Shown here piece by piece: positions 16,913-29,100 of a stretch of 64,000 bases of DNA. The stretch lies in assembly GCA_963821025.1 (NCBI GenBank), contig CAWGCG010000004.1, positions 682,001 to 746,000 on the forward strand, read 5' to 3'. A program made the translations under genes and the position numbers. Below the pieces are notes generated by a model. It was not told where the DNA came from, did no database searches, and saw nothing but the letters and a program-made list of their open reading frames with translations. How positions within the stretch are numbered: the first letter of the stretch is position 1; each line of letters opens with the position of its first letter. Source of the DNA: WHSW01 sp963821025. Its GTDB lineage: Bacteria; Actinomycetota; Thermoleophilia; Solirubrobacterales; 70-9.

Positions 16913-17969
16913 TGTCTCCTCTCGTTACCGCGGTCTGGACCGCGACCGTGTGTTCCGGCCGCCATCCGACGACGACCTCCCGCCCGACCTGAGCGAGCGC
17001 CTCCTTTGAGGAAGTCTCCACGTTCTGGCGTACGACTTGCAACTCTCCACCGGTGTCGAGCGCGACCAGGTAACGGGTCAGCACTCCCGCATAGGCGACG
17101 TCGCGAACCCTGCCAACCTCGGTGTGCGCGCCGTCGGCGTCTTCCCCGGGATCGAGGATCCTGATCTTCTCCGGTCGGATCGTGAACTGGTCTCCGTTTC
17201 GCTCGAGCACGTTGGAGACGCCGACGAACCCCGAGACGAAGCGGTTGGCGGGCCGCTCGTAGATCTCGGCCGGCGCTCCGATCTGCTCGATCCGGCCCTC
17301 GTTGAAGACCGCGATCCGGTCGGACATCGTCAGCGCCTCCTCCTGGTCGTGGGTGACGTAGACGAAGGTGATCCCGACGTCCCCCTGGATCCCCTTGAGC
17401 TCGACCTGCATCTGCTCGCGCAGCTTCAGGTCGAGGGCGCCGAGCGGCTCATCGAGCAAGAGCACCCGGGGACGGTTGACGATCGAGCGGGCCAGGGCGA
17501 CCCGCTGTCGCTGACCGCCCGAGAGCTCCGAGGGCTTGCGATCGCCGTAGCCCTCGAGGCGGACCATCTCCAGGGCTTCGTCGCGGCGGCGCGCGCGCTC
17601 GTCGCCGGCGACCCTGCGGACTCGCATCCCGTACTCGACGTTCTCGGCGACGCTCATGTGCGGAAACAGCGCGTAGTCCTGAAACACCGTGTTGACCTCG
17701 CGGTCATAGGGGGGCAGGGAGCCGACGTCGCGGCCGCCGAGCTCGACCGTGCCGGAGTCCGGCAGCTCGAACCCCGCGATCATCCGCAGGGTGGTGGTCT
17801 TGCCCGAGCCCGAGGGCCCGAGCATGGTGAAGAACTCGCCGTGAGCGACCTCGAGGTCGATCCCGTCGACGGCGACGACCTCGCCGTAGGCCTTGCGCAC
17901 CCCGCTGAGGCGAATGTCGGGCGCTGCGGTCGGCGCCTCGGCGGCGCCGGGCGCGTTCAGCTGCTCCAC
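16902..17969 (-). CDS. potA: Second polyamine-type ABC transporter ATPase (PotA-like)
   Basis: 355 residues from GTG 17969. Walker A GPSGSGKTT, signature LSGGQRQR, Walker B VLLLDEPLGALD and YVTHDQEEAL are intact, with a C-terminal TOBE domain (TIRPEKIRI). A longer frame reaches 18071 but the extra 34 residues (through GWHSSYGWNN) look like promoter sequence and would cover the palindrome at 18056-18072, so the shorter start is preferred although no clear ribosome binding site precedes it. First gene of the minus-strand potA-potD-potB-potC operon. Confidence 0.92.
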   Translation of the reverse strand: MEQLNAPGAAEAPTAAPDIRLSGVRKAYGEVVAVDGIDLEVAHGEFFTMLGPSGSGKTTTLRMIAGFELPDSGTVELGGRDVGSLPPYDREVNTVFQDYALFPHMSVAENVEYGMRVRRVAGDERARRRDEALEMVRLEGYGDRKPSELSGGQRQRVALARSIVNRPRVLLLDEPLGALDLKLREQMQVELKGIQGDVGITFVYVTHDQEEALTMSDRIAVFNEGRIEQIGAPAEIYERPANRFVSGFVGVSNVLERNGDQFTIRPEKIRILDPGEDADGAHTEVGRVRDVAYAGVLTRYLVALDTGGELQVVRQNVETSSKEALAQVGREVVVGWRPEHTVAVQTAVTRGDSDA

Positions 17970-18055
17970 TGTGTACAAGCCGAGACGGGGTTCAAGCGTG
18001 ATGACGTTATTCCAACCGTACGAGCTGTGCCACCCCCTACCCGAACAAAGATCGG

Positions 18056-18072
18056 ATTGTCGGTCCGACAAT
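18056..18072. promoter_or_regulatory. Perfect 17-bp palindrome, candidate operator of the second pot operon
   Basis: ATTGTCGGTCCGACAAT: eight bases, one central base, and the exact reverse complement. It sits 87 bp upstream of the potA start at 17969 and 15 bp beyond the azlD stop. The TTGT-N7-ACAA outline resembles sites of GntR- or TetR-type repressors. No such gene is adjacent on this side. Confidence 0.5.
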
Positions 18073-18086
18073 TCGGCGAGCGGGCG

Positions 18087-18401
18087 CTAGAGGAGAGCGC
18101 GGACCAGCGCGGCAACCAGCGCGGCCACGGCGACCACCGGCAGGGTTGAGGCGCCGATCGCAAGCGCACCGGCCGCGGCCGCGACCCCGGCGATCCGCGC
18201 ATCGAGCTCGAACGCTCCTCCCGCCGGGGCGCTGAGGGTCTCGACCACGACCAGCGCCGCGAGCAGCGCAGGCGCCACCAGCGCGACCACGCCCTGAGCG
18301 CGGCCGGGAAACACGCGGCCACCCAGCAGCACCGGTCCCGAGGCGCGGATCAGCGCCGTGCCGACTGCGAGCACGCCGATCGTCACCCAGACCTCGGTCA
18401 C
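18087..18401 (-). CDS. azlD: AzlD-family branched-chain amino acid export subunit
   Basis: 104 residues, almost entirely hydrophobic with four predicted membrane helices (VWVTIGVLAVGTALIRASGP at the start, ASTLPVVAVAALVAALVRALL at the end). AzlD is the small partner of AzlC in an exporter of branched-chain amino acids or analogues. The GTG start at 18401 overlaps the azlC stop by four bases (GTGA), the usual coupled arrangement; a longer frame to 18674 is only a shadow of azlC. Confidence 0.88.
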   Translation of the reverse strand: MTEVWVTIGVLAVGTALIRASGPVLLGGRVFPGRAQGVVALVAPALLAALVVVETLSAPAGGAFELDARIAGVAAAAGALAIGASTLPVVAVAALVAALVRALL

Positions 18402-19147
18402 GCCTGCTCCTCCCGCGCCGGCGCCGGCGCGACCAGGCCCAGCAGCGCCGCCGCCGATGCCGCGATCACCGGGACCCCGGCGGGCGTGAACGGGATCAGC
18501 ACCAGCGCGATCAGGCTGCCGAGCGCGGCGACGACGGCGGGCAGGCCGGGCCGCAGCTCGCCTTCGACCAGCAGGCAGAGGAAGAAGGCGGGAAAGAGCG
18601 CGTCGAGGCCGAGCGCCTCCGGGTTGCCGATCAGGTCGCCGGCGAAGACGCCGATCGCGGTGCCGCCCACCCACAATGGGTATGAGGGCGCGGTCGCGCC
18701 GAGCATGAACGACGGATCGAAGCGCCCGCCGCCGCGGCTGGCTGCCGCCCAGGAGAAATCGATCATCGACTGGCCGATCGCGGCCCGGCGCAGCCGCCCG
18801 CCGCGCAAGGAGGGCGCCAGCGCGATTCCCATCGGCACATAGCGGAGGTTGAGCAGGATCCCGGCGGCGATCGCGGCGGCCGCGCCACCACCGGCGCTCA
18901 AGACGGCGGTCGCCGCGAGCTGCGCCGAGCCGGCGAACAGCAGCGCCGACATCACGATCGGCGCGACGCTGCCCATCACCGGCTCGGCCAAAACCCCGAA
19001 CGAGATCGCCAACAAGAGCGTGGCGCCCCCGTAGGGGACGCCGATCGCGAGGCCGCGGCGAAACCGCCCGCGCTCGTCTGGCTCGCTGGGCTCGCCAGAG
19101 CGGCGCCGTTCGGCTATGCCCGCCTCGTCTCGCAACTCAACTGACAC
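18398..19147 (-). CDS. azlC: AzlC-family branched-chain amino acid exporter, large subunit
   Basis: 249 residues with seven or eight hydrophobic segments from about residue 38; the family motif LLFAGSAQLAATAVLSAGGG (about 68-87) and LLNLRYVPMGIALAP are present. The first 30 residues are charged and may be partly untranslated, as the GTG at 19147 is only one of several possible starts. Cotranscribed with azlD. Separated from the upstream NlpC-like gene by a short hairpin region, so it may be expressed from its own promoter or by read-through. Confidence 0.9.
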   Translation of the reverse strand: MSVELRDEAGIAERRRSGEPSEPDERGRFRRGLAIGVPYGGATLLLAISFGVLAEPVMGSVAPIVMSALLFAGSAQLAATAVLSAGGGAAAAIAAGILLNLRYVPMGIALAPSLRGGRLRRAAIGQSMIDFSWAAASRGGGRFDPSFMLGATAPSYPLWVGGTAIGVFAGDLIGNPEALGLDALFPAFFLCLLVEGELRPGLPAVVAALGSLIALVLIPFTPAGVPVIAASAAALLGLVAPAPAREEQA

Positions 19148-19149
19148 GA

Positions 19150-19166
19150 CCCGCCATTCTGGCGGG
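19150..19166. terminator. Hairpin between the NlpC-like gene and azlC
   Basis: Perfect 7-bp stem CCCGCCA / TGGCGGG with a 3-base loop, in the 55-bp gap between two minus-strand genes. A similar stem (GCCCGCC / GGCGGGC, 19209-19226) lies over the last codons of the upstream gene. No U-run, so intrinsic termination is only suggested. Confidence 0.35.
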
Positions 19167-19202
19167 CCGTGTGGGGCGCGGCTATTCGTTTGCCTGAAAG
19201 GC

Positions 19203-19787
19203 CTAGAAGCCCGCCGGATGGCGGGCGACGTAACCTCTTGCCGAGCGCATCTGGGTGCTCCAACCGGGGCCTTCGCCGGCGGTCATCGAGGTGTCGAGCC
19301 GCAGCCCGGCGATCACCGCGTAGATGTGCCCCTCGTTGGAGTAGGTAGTGATCCAGGCGCCCTTGCCGCCCTTCTCCCAGTCCATGAACGACCCCGAGGG
19401 CATCGCCGACTCGAGCAGCCCGGCGCCCGTGAGCGCGTAGCTGACCGAGCCGGAGCAGTCATAGCAGCGGTCCTTGCGGCGGGCGTGGCCGCCGCCCATG
19501 CAGTACGGCTTGGTCTTGACGATCTCGTTTGCGGCCTCGATCGCGCGCACGACCTTGCGCGGCGCGCTGGCGGGAGGGATCGCGAACCCACGCTTGAGCT
19601 TCGCCGTTGCGCCCGGGGTGGTCATCCCCGTGGTCGGGGCGGTGGCCTCGACGCCGCCGCCCATGCCGATACCGCCGCTGCCCGCGGCGCCCGCCTGAGC
19701 GGGCACGAGGATCAACGCCGCCGCGGTCAGCCCGCCGATTGCGAAACCGAGTCTTCGCCCCGGCCTCGAGTCTCTTCTGTAGGTCAA
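19203..19787 (-). CDS. Secreted NlpC/P60-like cell-wall hydrolase under a c-di-AMP riboswitch
   Basis: 194 residues from TTG 19787. Signal peptide (GFAIGGLTAAALILVPAQAGAAG) and a C-terminal papain-like domain: YDCSGSVSYAL holds the expected catalytic cysteine in the DCSG motif, and EGHIYAVIAGLRLDTS the histidine region. Family members cut peptidoglycan stem peptides; YCMGGGHARRKDRCYDCSG also has two extra cysteines. TTG is chosen because AAAGGGA lies nine bases upstream and the preceding sequence is a recognisable riboswitch; the frame stays open to 19868 but that stretch would be riboswitch RNA. Actinobacterial ydaO-type riboswitches commonly precede such cell-wall enzymes. Confidence 0.75.
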   Translation of the reverse strand: MTYRRDSRPGRRLGFAIGGLTAAALILVPAQAGAAGSGGIGMGGGVEATAPTTGMTTPGATAKLKRGFAIPPASAPRKVVRAIEAANEIVKTKPYCMGGGHARRKDRCYDCSGSVSYALTGAGLLESAMPSGSFMDWEKGGKGAWITTYSNEGHIYAVIAGLRLDTSMTAGEGPGWSTQMRSARGYVARHPAGF

Positions 19788-19794
19788 CTGAACC

Positions 19795-19965
19795 AGTCCC
19801 TTTCGTCGGCCTACGGGGTTAGCTGACGGGCTGGCGCTGAAAGAGCCTGCGCCCTCGCCGCCCCGCAAAGGGTCCGGCGAGTTAGCCCCAACAAATGGTT
19901 CCCCCGCTCCCTGGCCCCCCTTTACTCACTGGGGCCCGGAATTCGGCTTTACCGGTTATCGAGCG
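19795..19965 (-). promoter_or_regulatory. ydaO-yuaA type c-di-AMP riboswitch
   Basis: On the minus strand the leader contains, in order, a GGCCCC/GGGGCC stem, GGGGGAACC, GGGGCTAACTCGCCG pairing on to CGGCGAGG, then AGCCCGTCAGCTAACCCCG, GTAGGC and AAAGGGA before the TTG start. GGGRRNCC, the CCCGNCAGCTAACC block and the following GTAGGC are the conserved core of the ydaO motif, which senses c-di-AMP and in Actinomycetota precedes rpf and NlpC/P60 genes. Limits are approximate; pairing was judged by eye. Confidence 0.75.
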
Positions 19966-20079
19966 CCGAGAGTGTACAAAGTTCGCCAGCGCACTGCGAG
20001 GACCTGCTCACGAACTTGTGCCGAGTTACACAAGAGACGGGTGCGGAGCCTGAACTGGTGCGATTGCTAGGTTCCGGCC

Positions 20080-20877
20080 GTGAAGCTCGCCGGCACGACT
20101 GTCCTGCTCACCGGCGCGACCGGCGGGCTCGGCCGGGCGATCGCCTCCGCCCTCGACGCGCGCGGGGCGAGGCTCGTGCTGAGCTCGCGCAAGGCCGACG
20201 GGCTCGACTCGCTGGCGCTCTCCCTGCCGGGCACCGGGCACCGGACGATCGTCGCCGACCTCGCCGCCGACGGTGAGGCCGTGAGGCTGCTCGAGCAGGC
20301 CGGCGATCTCGACGGCCTCGTTGCCAACGCCGGCTTGCCCGCCTCGGGGAGGCTCGACCACTTCAGCCAGGAGGAGATCGGCCGCGCGCTGAGGGTCAAC
20401 CTCGAGGCGCCCGTACGGATGGCGCGTGAGCTGGCGCCGGCGATGGCCGAGCGCGGCCGCGGGCACCTGGTCTTCGTCTCCTCGATCTCGGGCCGCGCCG
20501 CGACCGCGCGCGCGTCGCTCTACGCCGCGACCAAGTTCGGCCTCCGTGGCTTCGCCCTCTGCCTGCGAGAGGACCTGCGGGGCCTCGGGGTCGGGGTCTC
20601 GGTGGTCAGCCCGGGAACGATCCGCGAGGCGGGGATGTTCGCCGACGCCGAGGTCGAGGCGCACCCCCTGCTCGGCACCGCCAGACCCGAGCAGGTCGGG
20701 GCGGGCGTCGTCCGCGCGATCGAGCACGACCGGGGTGAGGTCACGATCGCGCCGCTGCGCCAGCGCGCCCTCGCTCGGATCGCCGCCAACGCACCGGAGC
20801 TCTCCGCGCGGGTTGCCGGGCGCAAGGCGGCCGAGGTCGCCGACGAGATCGCCCGCGGCCAGACCGACAAGCGCTGA
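20080..20877 (+). CDS. Short-chain dehydrogenase/reductase (SDR)
   Basis: 265-residue NAD(P)-dependent oxidoreductase of the classical SDR type. Cofactor motif TGATGGLGRAIA (about 10-21), NAG at LVANAGLP, catalytic Ser in VFVSSISGRAA and Y-x3-K in LYAATKFGLRGF are all present. Substrate unknown. GTG start at 20080; 46 bp separate it from the aconitase gene downstream, with which it may be cotranscribed. Divergent from the riboswitch-controlled NlpC-like gene. Confidence 0.88.
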   Translation: MKLAGTTVLLTGATGGLGRAIASALDARGARLVLSSRKADGLDSLALSLPGTGHRTIVADLAADGEAVRLLEQAGDLDGLVANAGLPASGRLDHFSQEEIGRALRVNLEAPVRMARELAPAMAERGRGHLVFVSSISGRAATARASLYAATKFGLRGFALCLREDLRGLGVGVSVVSPGTIREAGMFADAEVEAHPLLGTARPEQVGAGVVRAIEHDRGEVTIAPLRQRALARIAANAPELSARVAGRKAAEVADEIARGQTDKR

Positions 20878-20923
20878 GCGAAAGAGGCGGCTGGCGCTCG
20901 CGGCAATCGGGAATACTGGTCCC

Positions 20924-23737
<2,814 letters not shown>

Positions 23738-24131
23738 GCGACGGGGCAACTGTTAGCAACGGTTGACACCAACCAATCGGATGGGTCAGAATGGGGTACA
23801 GCCCGCGGGAGGGATAACTTAAGAACTCGTCCCCGGCCAGTCCCGCCTCCGGGGGCGATCGCGTCGGCATCCCTCCCTGGCTACCGACGCGCTGGCGGTG
23901 GCGCGGGCCGTGTGGACCCCCTGCCTCCCGCGGCCCCGCCCCGCCAACTACCCCCGAGCAAGTCTCGGGAGTAGTTCTGCCACGGCCGGGGGCCCGACTG
24001 GCCGGCCGGCCAGGGGTTGTCCCTTTTCCCTCGTTGCCCCGATGGGAACCTGTAGGCCAGCAAGGGGACAGGTCGATGCGAGTTCGGAGCATGGGGCGGG
24101 CCGCGTGACCCCCTTCGCGGTCCCGCCCCTC
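23738..24131. ncRNA. Structured 394-bp region between convergent genes, candidate non-coding RNA
   Basis: No convincing ORF. The plus strand folds repeatedly: stem GCGTCGG/CCGACGC (23861-23867 with 23884-23890) whose loop holds ATCCCTCCC (23869-23877), an exact 9-base complement of GGGAGGGAT at 23807-23815, giving a possible pseudoknot; a GC stem at about 23903-23939; a 13-bp stem with one mismatch, AACTACCCCCGAG with CTCGGGAGTAGTT (23946-23958 with 23964-23976); and CCTGT/ACAGG near 24050-24072. It lies 3' of both acnA and the DUF3817-like gene, so it is not a leader. I could not match it to RNase P (no GAGGAAAGTCC), tmRNA, SRP RNA or a known riboswitch. A double terminator array is the dull alternative; strand is not determined. 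Confidence 0.4.
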
Positions 24132-24452
24132 CTACTTTCCGGGGCCGCGGCGCTCGATGTAGTGGATCGCGATCACGCTCCCCACCGGCCCGACCGGTGT
24201 CAGCGTGGCGGCGAGCAGCGTGTAGGGAGCCTCGTGACGCAGGATCGCGATCCAGATCAAGATCGCCAGGGCGACGAACCCGAGCCCGTGGGCGAGCCCG
24301 AGGATCGAGGTCGCGCCGTCGGCGCCGGGGGCGAGCCAGACGACGAGCAGGCAGGCGAACAGCGCCAGCTCCGCCCAGGAGGCGATCTTCACCCAGCCGA
24401 ACATCCGTCCCGGCACCGGGGTTCGAAGGACCGCTTCGGGCTCGCTGCTCAT
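24132..24452 (-). CDS. DUF3817-family integral membrane protein
   Basis: 106 residues with three hydrophobic helices: WAELALFACLLVVWLAP, ILGLAHGLGFVALAILIWIAIL and LLAATLTPVGPVGSVIAIHYI, the layout of the small DUF3817 membrane proteins of Actinomycetota. Function unknown. The ATG at 24452 (MSSEPEAVLRTP) is taken as start; the frame stays open to 24653, but the extra 67 residues are low-complexity and would overlap the divergent sugar dehydrogenase gene. Confidence 0.8.
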   Translation of the reverse strand: MSSEPEAVLRTPVPGRMFGWVKIASWAELALFACLLVVWLAPGADGATSILGLAHGLGFVALAILIWIAILRHEAPYTLLAATLTPVGPVGSVIAIHYIERRGPGK

Positions 24453-24634
24453 CGATTCGGATTGATAGCGCCTCGCACCGAGATCACCGGCCGCTCGCTC
24501 GCCGATCCGAGCGCCGTCGATGGCGGGGCGGCGTTCGTGAGCGCGGTCATCCGCCGGGCCGCGATCGCCGCCTGAGTCGTCAGTCGACTCGGTGCCCGTC
24601 ATTGGCGTAGCTTGCCGGTGCAGGCACGGCTTCG

Positions 24635-26056
<1,422 letters not shown>

Positions 26057-26072
26057 CGGCGAGCCCGCGCCA

Positions 26073-26131
26073 CCAACACGCCGGGGCGGGAAACTGTCGC
26101 TATGCGACGAAAAGTCGCCCCGGCGTGTTGG
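26073..26131. terminator. Nested inverted repeat, probable bidirectional terminator
   Basis: A perfect 16-bp inverted repeat (CCAACACGCCGGGGCG at 26073-26088, complement at 26116-26131) encloses a second stem GTCGC/GCGAC (26096-26100 with 26104-26108). It fills the gap between the convergent sugar dehydrogenase and 2-oxoglutarate dehydrogenase genes. No T-run on either side. Confidence 0.6.
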
Positions 26132-26162
26132 CGCCCAGGCCCGAGCCGTTTGCCGCGCGCGC

Positions 26163-29100
26163 TCACCCCTCGAGCGCGGTGAGCACGATCCGCTCCTGCT
26201 CGAGCCGGTGGGCGGCGGGGTAGCCCTCGCTCGGGCTCGAACGCTGCGGTCGCCCGACGTAGGCGAACTCGACGCCCTCGGCCAACAGCTCGGGCATGCG
26301 CCGAGCCATGACGCTCCAAGCGCCCATGTTCTTCGGCTCCTCCTGCGCCCAGACGACCTTTTTCAGGTTCGGGTACGAGCCGATCAGCCGCTGCAGTTCG
26401 TTGCGGGCGAACGGGTAGAGCAGCTCGACCCGGGCGACCGCGGCGTCGGCAACCGACTCGCGCCGCTCGTGCTGGTCGATGTCGTAGAAGAGCTTGCCGC
26501 TGCAGAGCACCAGCCGCTCGACCTGCTCACGGCTCTCGGGCGCCCGCGGATCGTCGAGCACGAATTGAAAGCTCCCTCCGGTGAGCTGCTCGAGCGACGA
26601 GGCGGCGGCCTTCAGGCGCAGGAGGCCCTTCGGCGTGAACACGATCAGCGGCCGCGGCTTGGCGATCCGCGCCTGGCGGCGGATCAGGTGGAAGTACTGG
26701 GCCGCGGTGGTCGGATTGGCGAGCCGGATGTTGCCCTCCGAGCCGAGCTGGATGAAGCGTTCGATCCGGGCGCTCGAGTGCTCCGGTCCGGCGCCTTCAT
26801 AGCCGTGCGGCAAGAGCAGCGTCAAACGGGTCGTCTGACCCCACTTCGACTCCCCGGCGACGATGAACTGGTCGATGATCACCTGGGCCGAGTTGGCGAA
26901 GTCGCCGAACTGGGCCTCCCACAGCATCAGGCTCTCGGGCGATGCGGCCGAGTAGCCGTACTCGAAGCCGAGGCAGGCAGCCTCGGAGAGCGGGCTGTTG
27001 TGGAGCTCGAACGGCGCCAGCGCGCCGGAGAGGTTCTGGATCGGTACGTAGCGAAGGCCGGTCTTCTCGTCGTGCAGGGCAAGGTGGCGGTGAGAGAAGG
27101 TGCCGCGCTCGGTGTCTTGGCCGGTGAGCCGGATGTGGGTGCCTTCGGTCAGAAGGGAGGCGTACGCGAGGCTCTCGGCGTGACCGAAGTCGATCTCCCC
27201 TTGGTCGAGCTTCTCGATCCGCGAGAGCAGCGGCTTGCGCAGCTTACGGTGGATCGCGAAGCTGTCAGGGACCCGCAGGAGCTCCTCGTTGAGCCCCCGC
27301 AGCCGCTGCTCTGAGACCGCGGTCTCGACCTCGGGGCTCTTGGTGCGGTCGAGCTCGCCGGTGCCGAGCGCGGTCGAGCTCGGGTCCTCGTATTCCCCCG
27401 CCTCCATCTTGCCTCGCAGCTGCTTGAGCGTCGACTGCAGGGCGGCAAGATGCTCGTCGGCGTAGATCTCGACCTCCTCGGCGCTGACCACGCCCTCCTC
27501 GACCAGTTTGCGTGCGTAGAGCTCGGAAACCGGCGGGTGCTCCTTGATCTGTGCGGCCATCCGGGGCTGGGTGTAGGCGGCCTCGTCGGTCTCGTTGTGG
27601 CCGTAGCGGCGGTAGCCGATCAGGTCGATGACGACGTCGCGTGCCCACTGCTCGCGGTAGGCCATCGCCAGTCTCACCGCGGCGAGACAGGCCTCGACGT
27701 CGTCGGCGTTGACGTGGATGATCGGGCAGTTGAAGCCCTTCGCCATGTCGCCTGCGTACGGGGTCGAGCGGCCGTCGGGCGGATCGGTCGTGAAGCCGAC
27801 CTGGTTGTCGGTGATCAGGTGGATCGTTCCGCCGGTCGAATAGCCCTCGAGCGCCTGCAGGTTGAGCGTCTCGGCGACCACGCCCTGGCCCGGGAAGGCG
27901 GCGTCGCCGTGGAGCAGCAGCGGCACCGCGGCATGTGGGTTGTGCTTGAGCTTGGGCCCCGAGTGCTCGGTCTGCGCCGCCCGCGCCCCCCCGGTGACAA
28001 CGGGATCGACGAACTCAAGGTGGCTCGGGTTCGGGTACAGCCGGATCTTCACCTCCTCGGAGTCGCGGGTGGTGTACGTGCCCTCCTCACCGTGGTGGTA
28101 CTTGACGTCGCCGGTCCCCGCGTGGGGGATGTGGGCGATCGCCTTCACCCGGTCGAGCGCCTTGGCACCCTCGAACTCCGCCAGAATCGACTCCACCGAG
28201 CGGTTGAGGTTGTGCGCGAGCACGGCGAGGCGGCCGCGGTGGGCCATCCCGATGACCACCTCCTCGGCGCCGTTCTGGCGCGCCAGGGTCGCGATCTCGT
28301 CGATCATCGGCACCGTCGCGTCGAGCCCCTCGATCGAGAACATCTTCTGACCGAGGTAGGCCTTCTGCAGGAAGCGCTCGAACTGAAACACCGCGGTCAG
28401 GCGCGAGAGCAGCCCCAGGCGCTCGGCCTTCGTCAGCGGCGCGCGGTGCCAGCCGGTCTCGATCATCTCGCGCAGCCACATCCGCTGCTGATGCGAGGAC
28501 AGGTGCTCGATCTGGTAGGCGATCGTCGAGCAATAGGCCTGCTGCATGCGCGGCAGCGCGTCGAGCAGGGTCTCGCCCTCGACGCCGATTCGCAGGATCG
28601 ACGCCGGAATCCGCGACATCAGCTCCGGCGTCAGGTTGAGCGTCTCGGGCTCGAGCGCCGGGTCGCCCTTGGGCGCGCCGCCGAGCGGATTGACCCTGGA
28701 GGCGAGGTGACCGTGGGTCCGAAACGCCTTCAGCAGCGAGGTTGCGGCCTGCACGGCCTGCAACAGCTCGCGGTCGGGCTCGGCCACGGCCGCTGCGGTC
28801 GCCGGTGCCGCGGCTCCGAGCGGGGGCGCTGAGGCCGAGGCCGGGTGGGCGGTGGTGACCAGGTTGGTCGGGAGCTGCATCGCCTCGGCGACCGACTCGT
28901 AGAAAGAGTCTTCGCCCTGCAGGAGCTCGTCGATGCGGCGCAAGAAGGAGCCCGACTCGGCGCCCTGGATCACCCGGTGGTCGTAGGTCGAGGTGGTCGT
29001 CATCACCTTCGAGACCCCGAGCGCCCTGATCTTGTCGGCGGATGCGTGCCTCCACTCGACCGGATAGGCGAGCGAGCCGCAGGCCACGATCGTCCCCTGC

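Noticed and set aside
23738..24131. RNase P RNA, tmRNA, SRP RNA or a c-di-AMP riboswitch in this gap.
   Set aside because: Conserved cores such as GAGGAAAGTCC, a tRNA-like CCA end, or GGAAGGAAGCAG are absent, and GGGAACCTGTAGGCC resembles only a fragment of the ydaO core without the remaining blocks.
24478..24575. Protein-like tail (ITGRSLADPSAVDGGAAFVS then AVIRRAAIAA and a stop) on the plus strand between the DUF3817-like and sugar dehydrogenase genes.
   Set aside because: Looked like a gene remnant, but I could not tie it to any family and it lies in a divergent promoter region of high GC, where such frames arise by chance.
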